Assembly (NCBI RefSeq): GCF_004799685.1
Contig: NZ_CP031312.1
Coordinates: 186,001 to 250,000, forward strand
Reading direction: 5' to 3'
DNA length: 64,000 nt
Source of the DNA: Halobellus limi
GTDB lineage: Archaea; Halobacteriota; Halobacteria; Halobacteriales; Haloferacaceae
Position numbers and translations under genes: made by a program. Of the stretch, positions 36,573-45,583 are shown one piece after another; position 1 is the stretch's first letter, and each line of letters starts with the position of its first letter. The notes below the pieces were generated by a model, which had not been told where the DNA came from, did not search any database, and saw nothing but the letters and a program-made list of their open reading frames with translations.

Positions 36573-37796
36573 ATGCACGGAAAAGACACCGACGAGACGG
36601 ACGGACCGACGCGACGTGACTATATGAAGTACGGCGGCGCGGTCATCGGCGGGACGCTACTCGCCGGCTGTACCGGCGACGCCGGTCCCGAGTCGACGCC
36701 CACTACCGACGAAACTGCGAGCGACACCCCGTCACGCACGGGGACCGCCACCGAGGACGACTCGTACTCGGTGACGATGTCACCGGTCGGAACGGTCACG
36801 TTCGAGTCACCACCGGAGACGGTGTTCACGCGGCTCACCCACCACGCGGATATGGCGTTCGCGCTCGGCCGCGGCGACGGCGTCACCGCGATGCACGCCC
36901 CGGACTACTACCACGGGCTGTGGAACCAGTACGTCGAACGGCTCCCAGGCGTCTCGCTCGACTGGACGGGCCTGTACTCCTCGTGGAAGCCAGAGAAGGA
37001 GAAGCTGTACGAACTCGACAGCGACGTCCACCTCGCCGACCCCGCGTGGATCACCCAACAGGAGAGCTGGGACCGGGCCGACATCAAGGAGGTCGCCGAG
37101 AACGTTTCCCCGTGGTTCGGGAACTCGCTCAGCGACATTCACCGCGAACCGACCGGCGAGTGGGCCGACGACTACGAGTACTACGGCCTGTGGGAGCAGT
37201 TCGCACTCGTCGCCGATATGTTCCGCGAGCGGGACCGTTACGAGGCACTCGCCGCCGAGCACGAGTCGCTCCTCTCGACGATCGAAGCCGGCCTCCCACC
37301 CGAGTCCGACCGACCGACCGCGGTTATGATCGCCGCCGCCGACATCGAGGAGATCTACACCTACACGATGAACACGCCGGGGTTCCTGACGTCGCACACT
37401 CGCCCGCTCGGCCCGCGAGACGCCTTCGAGGGAGGCGTCGAGAGCAACTCCGTCGTCGACTTCGAGACCCTCCTAGAGGCAGACCCCGACGTCATCCTCC
37501 ACCTCGGCGGGATGGAACCGAACACGGACATCGCCAGACGCCGAACCGCGTTCGAAGAGGACCCGGTCGCCTCGGAGATCTCGGCCGTGAAGAACGACCG
37601 CGTCTACGCGCAGGGCGCTCGGTACCAGGGCCCGATCCTGAACCTGTTCCAGCTGGAGATGACCGCCAAGCAACTGTACCCCGACGTCTTCGGCGAGTGG
37701 CCGACCTACGAGGCGGGACCGTACCCGGAAATCCCCGAGAACGAACGGCTGTTCGACCGCCGGCGCGTCGCGGACGTCATCGACGGAGACCTCTGA
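36573..37796 (+). CDS. Ferric-siderophore binding lipoprotein 2
   Basis: A 407-residue paralogue of the preceding gene, with the same order of features: TRRDYMKYGG twin-arginine motif, lipobox LLAGC, Thr-rich linker and two lobes. Conserved endings YQGPILNLFQLEMTAKQLYPDVFGEW match its neighbour. It starts two bases after that gene, so they arose by tandem duplication and share a transcript. Divergence in the ligand lobes suggests a second siderophore or a different ligand range, which is inferred. Confidence 0.87.
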   Translation: MHGKDTDETDGPTRRDYMKYGGAVIGGTLLAGCTGDAGPESTPTTDETASDTPSRTGTATEDDSYSVTMSPVGTVTFESPPETVFTRLTHHADMAFALGRGDGVTAMHAPDYYHGLWNQYVERLPGVSLDWTGLYSSWKPEKEKLYELDSDVHLADPAWITQQESWDRADIKEVAENVSPWFGNSLSDIHREPTGEWADDYEYYGLWEQFALVADMFRERDRYEALAAEHESLLSTIEAGLPPESDRPTAVMIAAADIEEIYTYTMNTPGFLTSHTRPLGPRDAFEGGVESNSVVDFETLLEADPDVILHLGGMEPNTDIARRRTAFEEDPVASEISAVKNDRVYAQGARYQGPILNLFQLEMTAKQLYPDVFGEWPTYEAGPYPEIPENERLFDRRRVADVIDGDL

Positions 37797-37799
37797 CCG

Positions 37800-38537
37800 A
37801 TGCGCACGACCGGCCGATCGGAAGTCGTCGTCGTCGGCGGCGGCGTCGCCGGCCTCTCGGCGGCCGTCTTCACGGCTCGCCACGGGCTGGACACGCTCGT
37901 CCTTGATTCGGACGAGTCGATCCTCCGGCGGAACGCGCACCTCGAAAACTTTCCCGGCTTCCCCGCTGGCGTCAACGCCCGTCAGCTGCTCGACCTGCTG
38001 GAAGAGCAGGCGGCCGAAGCGGGCTGCGAGCAGGTGACCGCGACCGTCGCGACCGTCGCGGAGGCCGAGGACGAGTTCGCCGTCGAGACCGACGCCGGCG
38101 ACCGATACCGCACGGAGTACGTCGTCGCGGCGACGAAGAACGCGGTCGGCTATCTAGAGGACGTCGACGGCGTCGGCGTCATCGACCGCGGGAAGGCGTA
38201 CGTCGACACCGACGAGCGCGGGCGCACCGGCGTCGACGGGCTGTACGCCGCCGGCCGGCTCGCCGAAAAGCCTCATCAAGCGGCCGTCTGTGCCGGCCAC
38301 GGCGCCGAGGTCGGCGTGACGATCCTCGAAGACGACGACCGGCCGTTCTACCACGACTGGACCGCGCCGGAGGGCTACTTCACCGACCGCGGGCGCGAGG
38401 TCCCTCCCGGCTGTGAGGAGATCGACGAGGCCGAACGCGCGGACCGCGAAGCGCGGTCGCTCGACGCGATGGCCGAGCGCTTCGCCGAACCCCACCCGGA
38501 CGAACAGGTCACCCACCCCAGTCTCGGGGAGGAGTAG
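37800..38537 (+). CDS. FAD-dependent oxidoreductase of the siderophore locus, short form
   Basis: A 245-residue flavoprotein homologous to the gene at 32020. GGGVAG (13-18) binds FAD, and HLENFPGFPAGVNARQLLDLL matches HLENYLGFPAGIDVETFYDL in the other. GLYAAGRLAEKPHQAAVCAGHGAEVG is the C-terminal FAD block. There is no CxxC pair. It starts three bases after the second binding protein. Presence beside each binding-protein unit suggests a role in handling the imported ligand, for example reduction of Fe3+ siderophore. Confidence 0.72.
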   Translation: MRTTGRSEVVVVGGGVAGLSAAVFTARHGLDTLVLDSDESILRRNAHLENFPGFPAGVNARQLLDLLEEQAAEAGCEQVTATVATVAEAEDEFAVETDAGDRYRTEYVVAATKNAVGYLEDVDGVGVIDRGKAYVDTDERGRTGVDGLYAAGRLAEKPHQAAVCAGHGAEVGVTILEDDDRPFYHDWTAPEGYFTDRGREVPPGCEEIDEAERADREARSLDAMAERFAEPHPDEQVTHPSLGEE

Positions 38538-38566
38538 CCCCCTCGGAGAGTGCAGCCGAGTCCAGT

Positions 38567-39484
38567 ATGGTCGGCCCCACGCTCATCGACGTCAGGGAAC
38601 GCATCGAAGGCCTTGCGACCGAAGACGGCCAGTACTACGTCGTCTGTGGTCGTACGGGCGATCGGCCGGTGCCCGCGGCGGGCCATCGGTTCCCGGATCG
38701 AGCGACCGCGCGAGCCGCCGCCCGCGCCACCGAGCAGTACCGCTCGGCGCTGCGACGCTACGACCCGCAGGTCCCCTACCACGACCTGATCGTCTGTGAG
38801 GAGACGGTTCGAGATCCGACGGTGGCCCACCCGCGGAAGCCGGAGGCCGACACACCCCAACGCCGGATCCCTGACCCCGTCGCAACCGACGAGACGACGG
38901 CGGATCGGCGCGACCTGGTCGAGTTCTGTCACCGTGTGGCGGGGGCCGTCTTCGAGACGCTCTCCGAAGCGGGCTACGACGGCGTCGAAACCGCCGTTAT
39001 GGACGCGTACTTCGAACTCGCAGAGACCGTCGGCGACACCGACAGGCTCTGTTTGTGCCTGCTCGAGAGTATGGCCAGCGAACTCGACGATCGCCTGTCC
39101 CCCGGAAGTCAGGCCGAACTCCTCGCCGACGCCGCGGCTCGGTTGGATTCGCCCACCGACGACGACAGTCCCCTCGATGCGACGCTTGCCGCGCTCGAAC
39201 AGCGCGGAGTCATCGAGAGCTACACGCGCTCGCCGTACTCGGTCGGCCTCGACGGCGGCGCAGGAGCCGTCGTGGCGGAGATCTCGGGGTACGCGCTCTC
39301 CGCACGGGACGGCCGACTCCCCGTGCTGCCGCTGCTCCTCGAACTCTGCCGGCACCGCACCGAGCGGCCGCCACGGTCCGTTCGGGCGGCCGCCATCGAC
39401 GGGGGGTGGCAATTCACGTTCGTCCTCGCGGACGCGAGAGACCAGAACGGACTCGTGAGGGCACCGATCGACGGGGAGGCGTGA
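38567..39484 (+). CDS. Conserved haloarchaeal protein, unknown function
   Basis: A 305-residue soluble protein without recognised motif. The N-terminal 70 residues (YYVVCGRTGDRPVPAAGHRFPDR) resemble a small alpha/beta domain, and the rest is helical and acidic. It may belong to a DUF7551-type haloarchaeal family, but that is recall only. It follows the siderophore genes by 30 bases and precedes a second unknown gene by one base, so these two are probably co-transcribed. Confidence 0.5.
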   Translation: MVGPTLIDVRERIEGLATEDGQYYVVCGRTGDRPVPAAGHRFPDRATARAAARATEQYRSALRRYDPQVPYHDLIVCEETVRDPTVAHPRKPEADTPQRRIPDPVATDETTADRRDLVEFCHRVAGAVFETLSEAGYDGVETAVMDAYFELAETVGDTDRLCLCLLESMASELDDRLSPGSQAELLADAAARLDSPTDDDSPLDATLAALEQRGVIESYTRSPYSVGLDGGAGAVVAEISGYALSARDGRLPVLPLLLELCRHRTERPPRSVRAAAIDGGWQFTFVLADARDQNGLVRAPIDGEA

Positions 39485-39485
39485 A

Positions 39486-40277
39486 ATGCCCGTCGACACC
39501 TACACCGAGCAGGCGCGAACGCGCGTTCGAGCCGAACGGGAGGCCGTCGACGAGAAACTGGACGCCTACGAGGCGTTCATCCGCCGGGTACGGGACCTAC
39601 AGACCGAGCAGACACCCTCGTCGGTCGCTGGCCTCACGACGACCGCCGGGGCTGCGCACCGCTCCGCCGACGCGTCCGGTACTGATCGCTGCCGGACTGT
39701 GCGAACGGCCTTCGACGAGACGGTTCGGCCCCACAGCGTCGCAGACATCGACGAAACCGAATCCCTGCTCGATACGATCCGCGAGGAGTTCCGAGACGCG
39801 CTCGCCGTGGCGCTCGCGCCGACGACGGAGGCCTCGTTCACCCTCGAGCTCAAACGGACGGTTCTCACCGAAGCGCGGTCCCGGCGGTCAGAGGCTGCGG
39901 CGGTACAGAAGGCGCTCGGTCGCGAAGAATCACAGCTCGACGATGCGGCTGGGGTAGTCGACGACGTCACCGACTGGATCGCCGACGCGAACGAGACGCC
40001 GTTGACCGATCTCGGCTTCGACGCGCTGAAGCGGCGACACCGGAGGCTTGCCGATCATCGCGATCGCTGTGAGGACGTGGTCCGCGACCGGCAGGCGTTC
40101 CTCGGGAGGACGACGAACAACGGTGTCGACGCCGGCGTTCGCCACCGGGGGCTCGTGCCGTACCTGTATCAGACGTTCCCGGTCGACCATCCAGTGCTGG
40201 CGACGGTCGCCACGCTCGATGCGACCTGTCGAGCGTGTCAACGAAGCGTGCGAGACTCCCTGGTCCGGAGGGCGTAA
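39486..40277 (+). CDS. Conserved haloarchaeal helical protein, unknown function
   Basis: A 263-residue protein, almost entirely helical, with coiled-coil-like stretches (RVRAEREAVDEKLDAYEAFIRRVRD and about 110-160). Two cysteines near the C-terminus (CRAC) could bind metal. It resembles DUF7260-type proteins that I recall from haloarchaea, but this is not certain. It begins one base after the preceding unknown gene. Confidence 0.5.
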   Translation: MPVDTYTEQARTRVRAEREAVDEKLDAYEAFIRRVRDLQTEQTPSSVAGLTTTAGAAHRSADASGTDRCRTVRTAFDETVRPHSVADIDETESLLDTIREEFRDALAVALAPTTEASFTLELKRTVLTEARSRRSEAAAVQKALGREESQLDDAAGVVDDVTDWIADANETPLTDLGFDALKRRHRRLADHRDRCEDVVRDRQAFLGRTTNNGVDAGVRHRGLVPYLYQTFPVDHPVLATVATLDATCRACQRSVRDSLVRRA

Positions 40278-40280
40278 TCG

Positions 40281-40436
40281 ATGAGCGATGGACCTCGTCG
40301 ACGACGAACGAACGCGTGGGCGTGGGCGTACCTCGCGCTCTTCGGGGCCGGCGAGGAGGCCGACACCGAGGCGGACTCGACCGGGGCGGGTTGCGATACG
40401 ACACGCGAACTCTCCGAGGGGCCCGAGACGAAATGA
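40281..40436 (+). CDS. Possible 51-residue small protein
   Basis: An ATG-to-TGA frame of 51 codons, three bases after the preceding stop. It has a basic N-terminus (PRRRRTNAW), a hydrophobic stretch AWAWAYLALFGAG and an acidic tail. The close spacing and the membrane-like segment argue for a real gene, but there is no recognised family and it may be a shadow. Confidence 0.35.
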   Translation: MSDGPRRRRTNAWAWAYLALFGAGEEADTEADSTGAGCDTTRELSEGPETK

Positions 40437-40531
40437 GCGGCGCAGACCGGCACCGACGACTGCGTGCCTGACTACGCGGTGCCTCGCTCGGGGAACCGGC
40501 CATTTATGAGCCCTGCCGACCTACTCCGGTT

Positions 40532-40816
40532 GTGACTGAAGAATCAGGGCGTCGGAACCTACGGATGCCCCACGGTGACGAGCTGTTCGCTGTTGTGACG
40601 GAACACAACGGCGGCAACCACGTACGCGTTCGCTGCGCAGACGGCAAGAATCGGATGGGCCGGATCCCCGGCCGGATGAAGTACCGAACCTGGATCAACG
40701 AGGGCGACGTCGTCCTCGTCGAGCCGTGGGACTGGCAGGACGAGAAGGCGAACATCGAGTGGCGCTACTCCGAGCAGGACGCCGAGCAGCTGCGCGAAGA
40801 AGGCCACATCGAGTAG
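40532..40816 (+). CDS. eif1A: Translation initiation factor 1A
   Basis: A 94-residue OB-fold protein, the archaeal eIF1A/IF1 homologue, which helps place initiator tRNA on the small ribosomal subunit. The family core is plain: [37 protein letters not shown] and [20 protein letters not shown]. The GTG start at 40532 agrees with a TATA-like CATTTATG about 30 bases upstream (40501-40508), so the message is nearly leaderless. Length is normal. Confidence 0.95.
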   Translation: MTEESGRRNLRMPHGDELFAVVTEHNGGNHVRVRCADGKNRMGRIPGRMKYRTWINEGDVVLVEPWDWQDEKANIEWRYSEQDAEQLREEGHIE

Positions 40817-40826
40817 TTCTCATCCG

Positions 40827-41195
40827 TCACGCCGACTGCCGATACAGCGCGATCAGGACGGCGATCAAGAGCACCTGAACGATTTTGTCCGCGATCCCGG
40901 GTGGCCCGAAGTCGGGGGCGTTGACGACGTACCAGACGACGATCTGTCCGGCCGTGAACGGAATTCCGAGCAGATACATCAGCCGTCGGCGGTAGTCCAC
41001 CAGCACGGCGGCGACCCCGCCGAAGAACCCCACGGCGGCCACGAGGAAGGCGATTCCGAGCGGATCCGGCGCGAAGCTCACCCCGAGCCACAGGTGGATG
41101 ACGCCGGTTATCGCCGACAACGCGACTCCGGCCCAGTGGAGGCCGGTCAGCGTCTCCGTTCGGAGACCGATCCCGTCTGAGGTCTGGGTTGCCAT
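40827..41195 (-). CDS. Haloarchaeal four-helix membrane protein, unknown function
   Basis: A 122-residue protein with four hydrophobic segments (about 18-38, 45-65, 72-90 and 100-118) separated by short polar loops, and an N-terminal tail facing one side. No catalytic motif is visible. It is convergent with eif1A, 10 bases away, and stands alone on its strand. Proteins of this size and layout are common in haloarchaea but uncharacterised. Confidence 0.6.
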   Translation of the reverse strand: MATQTSDGIGLRTETLTGLHWAGVALSAITGVIHLWLGVSFAPDPLGIAFLVAAVGFFGGVAAVLVDYRRRLMYLLGIPFTAGQIVVWYVVNAPDFGPPGIADKIVQVLLIAVLIALYRQSA

Positions 41196-41221
41196 ACGAT
41201 GACAATCGCCGTATATCGTCT

Positions 41222-42343
41222 TTAATGTAGGGTCCGGGCGACGGCCCGGCGGATCGCCTCGCGAAACCGCGCGCTGCTGAACCGTTCCGACGACAGATCG
41301 GGGGGCTCGGCCTCGTCGATCGCCGCGGCCAGCAGGTCGACGGCCTCATCGACCGACTCGAACAGTCGATCGTCGCGCCGGTCGAGGATCTCGCGTTGTC
41401 CGCCGCCGTCCGGAGCGAACGCGATCATTCCGGCGGCGACGTACTCCGCGACGGACATCCCGAAGTGTTCCTCGCGCTTCAGGTTCAGTCCGTACCTGTG
41501 CGTCCGGAGCAGCGCCTCGATCCGCGACCGCGGAACGTCGCGTTCGACGGTGACGTACGACCGCTCGGCGGCGGCCGCCTCGACGCGTTCGACGTACTGC
41601 CGGTACGCTCTCGGCGCCGCGCCGACTACGTGGAGGTGCACGTCGTACCCCCGCTCGCGGACGCCGTCGACCACCCGAACGGCGTCGAGCGTCCGCTTGT
41701 CGGGCGCGATCCGCCCCACGACGACGATTCCCTCCTCCCGCTCGTCCCAGCGTTCTCGCCCGTCGATCGGATCGACCGGCGGGTGGAGCACCGCCGGTGT
41801 GACCCCGTAGATCTCTCCGACGACACCGGCCGTCCACGCCGAGTTCGCGAGTACCGTGACCCGATCGCTTTGGAGCGTCGCCCGCTTCGGACCGCCCAGT
41901 CGACTCCAGAGACGGTTCAACGGTCCCGACGAACCGTCGGCGAGCCGTCGCGTGTGAAACTGCGGGTAGTGGACGTACTGGACCGACGGGATCGAGAACG
42001 CGAACTCGTTGGCGGTGCTCACCGCGAGGTCGAACGCGTCCGCGTCGCGTTCGAAGATGCGGTGGATCAGGACGCTCCGCAGCGGCAACTGCGGCCCGAG
42101 CATCGGCGCGACCGACGAGAGCGCCCGCGCTGCGGTGACCGCCCCGGCCGGCGTTCGGACGGTCAGCGCCTCGGCGTCGAGGTCGATGTCGAACCGCCCG
42201 GCGAGGGCTCGTGGCGCCGTCTCAGAGAGCGTGTACAGCGTGACGTCGTGTGCCTCTTGAAGCGCCGCACAGGTGGTGAGACAGACGATGTCGGCGCCGC
42301 CCTGGAAGTCGAGCGTGTTGTGGACGACGGCGACCCGTGCCAT
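41222..42343 (-). CDS. Family 4 glycosyltransferase
   Basis: A 373-residue GT-B-fold enzyme. The N-terminal domain begins VAVVHNTLDFQGGAD, a nucleotide-binding start seen in GT4 enzymes. The C-terminal domain has VVVGRIAPDKRTLDAVRVV and the acceptor/donor loop EHFGMSVAEYVAAG (the E-x7-E motif region). It transfers a sugar from a nucleotide donor to an unknown acceptor, perhaps a lipid or glycan. A MITE-like element lies upstream. The enzyme is divergent from the Gfo/Idh-AKR gene, so they could share a pathway in glycolipid synthesis. Confidence 0.85.
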   Translation of the reverse strand: MARVAVVHNTLDFQGGADIVCLTTCAALQEAHDVTLYTLSETAPRALAGRFDIDLDAEALTVRTPAGAVTAARALSSVAPMLGPQLPLRSVLIHRIFERDADAFDLAVSTANEFAFSIPSVQYVHYPQFHTRRLADGSSGPLNRLWSRLGGPKRATLQSDRVTVLANSAWTAGVVGEIYGVTPAVLHPPVDPIDGRERWDEREEGIVVVGRIAPDKRTLDAVRVVDGVRERGYDVHLHVVGAAPRAYRQYVERVEAAAAERSYVTVERDVPRSRIEALLRTHRYGLNLKREEHFGMSVAEYVAAGMIAFAPDGGGQREILDRRDDRLFESVDEAVDLLAAAIDEAEPPDLSSERFSSARFREAIRRAVARTLH

Positions 42344-42369
42344 ACCCGACGGTCAGAGCGCCTCGTCAT

Positions 42370-42502
42370 TATAGTAGCGTTTGCCCGTCCTCACGGCGAT
42401 GTTTGTCCGTCACATTCCAGTGGCGTCTGTCCGTCAGTACAGTGGCGCAGCCGACCACACGCGATCGCGTGACCGACTCGGCGAGGACCCGCAAACGCTA
42501 CT
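42370..42502. mobile_element. MITE-like element, expanded copy with internal duplication
   Basis: Left arm TATAGTAGCGTTTGC (42370-42384) and right arm GCAAACGCTACT (42491-42502) match the ends of the element at 24177. The centre has a perfect 14-base palindrome, CACGCGATCGCGTG (42458-42471), in place of the hairpin there. A direct repeat of about 25 bases (TGTCCGTCA-type units, about 42399-42450) makes it 133 bases long. Confidence 0.55.
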
Positions 42503-42570
42503 CGCCTCGGTCGGCCTCGGAGCCCCGTCCTGCCAGCGCGTTTTTGACCCCCGCGGGCGAACCGCCACCG

Positions 42571-44625
42571 ATGAAGTGCGCGTTCGTCGGCGCGGGCGCC
42601 GTCGCCGGAAAGTACGCCTCGGGGTTCGGAGACTCGCCTCTCGAACTGGCGGCCGTCTGCGACCTCGACGCCGACCGCGCAGAGCGCCTGGCGGCGGCCC
42701 ACGGCGCGACGCCGTACGCGGACCTCGACGACCTGCTCGCCGCGGAGTCCGTACCGCTGATCGTGAACCTCGCGAGCCACGCCGCCCACGCCGACGTCAC
42801 GAGGACCTGTCTCGAAGCGGACCGCCACGTCTTCGGGGAGAAGCCGCTGGCGCTCGACGCCGACCGCGCGCTCGGTCTCGTCGAGACCGCCGACCGCCGC
42901 GGCCTTGCGCTCGGCTGTGCGCCGATCAACCACCGCTGTGACGCGCAGCGGCACGCCCGCTCGCTCCTCGGCGACGGCCGCCTCGGGCCGATCCGGCTGG
43001 GTTACGCCCACGCCCACGTCGGTCGTGTGACGGAGTGGCACGACCGCCCCGACTCGTTCCTCGACGTCGGGCCCCTCTACGACGGCGCGGTGTACCCGCT
43101 TTCGCTTCTGGTCTCCTGGTTCGGCCCCGCGGAGGCGATCAGGAGCGCGGACGCGCTCGACGTCTGGCCCGACCGGGAGGCGCAGACGCCCGAGCGGCCC
43201 CCGCACGTCGAGGCGACGATCCAGTTCGCGTCGGGGCCGGTCGTCCGCCTCACCGCGAGCCTCTACGCGCCCCACCGGTCGCGGGAGTTCAACAGCCTCG
43301 AACTCCACGGCGACGACGGGTCCCTGTACCTCGCCGACAGCGGCGCGCTCGCGGCCGAGCGCGACGCGGTCTCCGTCGGCGGCGCGGGGCGACCGTACGT
43401 CTCGGCGCCGCACCCGCAGCCCCGCCGGGAGCGGCGGTATCTCGGCGGTCCGGAGCGACTCGCCGACGCGGTCCGGGACGGCCGCGCTCCGACCCGCGGC
43501 GCCCGCCGCGCCGCGCACGTCGTCGCCGTCTGCAACGCCATCGAGCGCGCTGCGTCGGAAGGCTCGCGCGTTCGGCTTCCGGAGGCGGCGTCGGAAGGGG
43601 TCGACCCGGACGCCCCCCGACCGCCGCCGATCCGTCCCCCTCCGCGGGGCGCGACCACTCGACACGACCCCGAAACCGATGCGGATTCGACCGCTCGACG
43701 CGATCCGGACCGCGGTGCGGGTTCGACCGCTCCTCTCGTCCGCGACGCCGCGATACGCCTGCCGCCGGTCGGGTTCGGCTGCTCGCGGTACCGCGACGGC
43801 GAGTACGTCGACCGGATCGACGCTATCGCGACGGCGCTGGACGCCGGCTACCGCCTGTTCGACTCGGCCGAACTGTACGGCAACGAGACGCGGATCGGGG
43901 AATTGCTCGACTCGCCGGGGTCGCCCGACAGGGAGGGGCTCTTTCTCGTCGGCAAGGTCTGGAACACCAACCACGAGCACGTCGCGGAGGCGTGTCGCGG
44001 CAGCCTGGCGGAACTCGGGATCGACGCCTTCGATTCGTATCTGCTGCACTGGCCCGAGGCGTGGGCCTACCAGGGGCCGCTCTCGGACCTGGCGTCGAAG
44101 CCCGTGGCCGAGCAGGAGGCGCTGACGTTTCCCACCGACTCGGAGGGTGACCCCGAGACCGTCGACGTCTCCCTCGAAGCGACCTGGCGGCGGCTCGAAC
44201 GGCTCCACGACCGGGGGTTCACCCGGACGCTCGGCGTCTGCAACGTCTCGCTCCCGCAACTCGAACGGATCGTCGAGGTCGCGCGCGTGCCCCCGGCGAT
44301 CGTCCAGGTCGAGTCGCACCCGTACCGGCCCCGGTCGGAACTGGTCGAGTGGTGTCACGCGCGCGGGATCCGGGTCGTCGCGCACTCGCCGCTGTCGGCG
44401 CCGGGACTGCTCGACGAGCCGGTTCTCCGCGACGTCGCCGAGGAGCACGGCGTCGCGCCGGCCACCGTCGCCCTGGCGTTCCACGTCGACCGCGGCGTCG
44501 TCCCCATCCCCGCCAGCAACGACTCCGACCACGTCGTGGCGAACCTCGCGGCCGCGCGCGTCCGGCTGACCGACGACGACCGCGAGCGCCTCGCGACGCT
44601 CGAAGACGCGGAGTTCGAGCGGTGA
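42571..44625 (+). CDS. Gfo/Idh/MocA oxidoreductase fused to an aldo/keto reductase
   Basis: A 684-residue two-enzyme fusion. Residues about 1-330 form a Gfo/Idh/MocA NAD(P) oxidoreductase: MKCAFVGAGAVAGKY at the start, VCDLDADRAERLA, then FGEKPLALD with the catalytic Lys. A low-complexity Arg/Asp/Pro/Thr linker (about 345-395) follows. Residues about 396-684 form an aldo/keto reductase with all four catalytic residues: Asp and Tyr in FDSAELYGNE, Lys in FLVGKVWN and His in YLLHWPEAW. Both active sites look intact. ATG at 42571 is preferred because upstream codons lie in the MITE-like element. Its stop overlaps the phosphatidyltransferase start. Confidence 0.87.
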   Translation: MKCAFVGAGAVAGKYASGFGDSPLELAAVCDLDADRAERLAAAHGATPYADLDDLLAAESVPLIVNLASHAAHADVTRTCLEADRHVFGEKPLALDADRALGLVETADRRGLALGCAPINHRCDAQRHARSLLGDGRLGPIRLGYAHAHVGRVTEWHDRPDSFLDVGPLYDGAVYPLSLLVSWFGPAEAIRSADALDVWPDREAQTPERPPHVEATIQFASGPVVRLTASLYAPHRSREFNSLELHGDDGSLYLADSGALAAERDAVSVGGAGRPYVSAPHPQPRRERRYLGGPERLADAVRDGRAPTRGARRAAHVVAVCNAIERAASEGSRVRLPEAASEGVDPDAPRPPPIRPPPRGATTRHDPETDADSTARRDPDRGAGSTAPLVRDAAIRLPPVGFGCSRYRDGEYVDRIDAIATALDAGYRLFDSAELYGNETRIGELLDSPGSPDREGLFLVGKVWNTNHEHVAEACRGSLAELGIDAFDSYLLHWPEAWAYQGPLSDLASKPVAEQEALTFPTDSEGDPETVDVSLEATWRRLERLHDRGFTRTLGVCNVSLPQLERIVEVARVPPAIVQVESHPYRPRSELVEWCHARGIRVVAHSPLSAPGLLDEPVLRDVAEEHGVAPATVALAFHVDRGVVPIPASNDSDHVVANLAAARVRLTDDDRERLATLEDAEFER

Positions 44626-45548
44626 CGGTGGTCCGTGCGGTCCCCTCGACCCTCCGGCGCGAGTGGGCCGCCGTGGCAACGACCGTTTCGATCCTCCTGC
44701 TCGGCGGCGCGGCGCTGCTCCCGGTCGCAGTCGCCGGCACCGACTCCGTCCTCGGCCCCGGCGCGTCGGCGGTGTCTGCAGTGGGCCTCCGGTGGCTGCT
44801 GCCCGCCGCGACGGTCGCGGCCTTCGAGTTGTGGTTCTGCCTCCGGTACCTCGGCGCGAACCGTCCGGAGAACGACGACGGGGAGAGAGTCGATGCCGAC
44901 GGAGGCGCGGCGGCGGACGATGCCGGCGGCGGGGACGTCTTGGACGCCGTCGACGACGGGCGCGCGGTGGACCGCGCTGACAGCCAGACAGCGGTCTACG
45001 AATCGCTCGGCGCGCCGAACCTCGTGACGCTGACCCGGGGGGCGCTCTTCGCCGCGCTGGCCGGGTTCGGCGCGCTCGCGCCCCGCCCCGGAATCGCGTG
45101 GTTACCCGCCGTTCTCTACGGGACGGGGTGTGTGCTGGACGCCGTCGACGGCTTCCTGGCGCGACGGACCGACCGCCGGACCGTCCTCGGGGCGAAACTG
45201 GACCTCGCGTTCGATACGACCGGGTTCCTCGTCGCGCCGATCGTCGCGGTGCTCTGGGGGCAGCTCCCCGTCTGGTACCTGTCGCTGTCGGCGGCGCGGT
45301 ACCTGTTCAAACTCGGCCGCGGGCTGCGTCGCCGTCGCGGCAAGCCCGTTTACGACATACCGGACAGCGTCGTCCGCCGGCCGCTCGCGGGCGTCCAGAT
45401 GGCGTTCATCACGGCCGCGCTCTCGCCGCTGCTCTCGCCGCTGGCGACCCGTCCGCTCGCCGTGATCGTGCTCGCGCCCTCCCTCGCCGTCTTCGCTCGC
45501 GATTACGCCGTCGTTGCGGGCTGGTACGGCGAGACAGAACGCGCATAA
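44622..45548 (+). CDS. CDP-alcohol phosphatidyltransferase
   Basis: A 308-residue membrane enzyme. The family motif is complete at residues 173-198: D173, D176, G177, A180, R181, G190, D194 and D198, which bind the metal and CDP-lipid. It transfers a phosphatidyl-type group from CDP-archaeol to an alcohol. The N-terminus has two helices, then an acidic loop (about 82-120), an unusual insertion before the catalytic core. GTG is chosen because its start overlaps the fusion stop (GTGA), showing coupling. The alcohol could be the product of the preceding reductases, perhaps a polyol; that is an inference. Confidence 0.86.
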   Translation: MTVVRAVPSTLRREWAAVATTVSILLLGGAALLPVAVAGTDSVLGPGASAVSAVGLRWLLPAATVAAFELWFCLRYLGANRPENDDGERVDADGGAAADDAGGGDVLDAVDDGRAVDRADSQTAVYESLGAPNLVTLTRGALFAALAGFGALAPRPGIAWLPAVLYGTGCVLDAVDGFLARRTDRRTVLGAKLDLAFDTTGFLVAPIVAVLWGQLPVWYLSLSAARYLFKLGRGLRRRRGKPVYDIPDSVVRRPLAGVQMAFITAALSPLLSPLATRPLAVIVLAPSLAVFARDYAVVAGWYGETERA

Positions 45549-45583
45549 TCCGTGACCGCGGTCGATCGGGCCCGACTCTGTTC

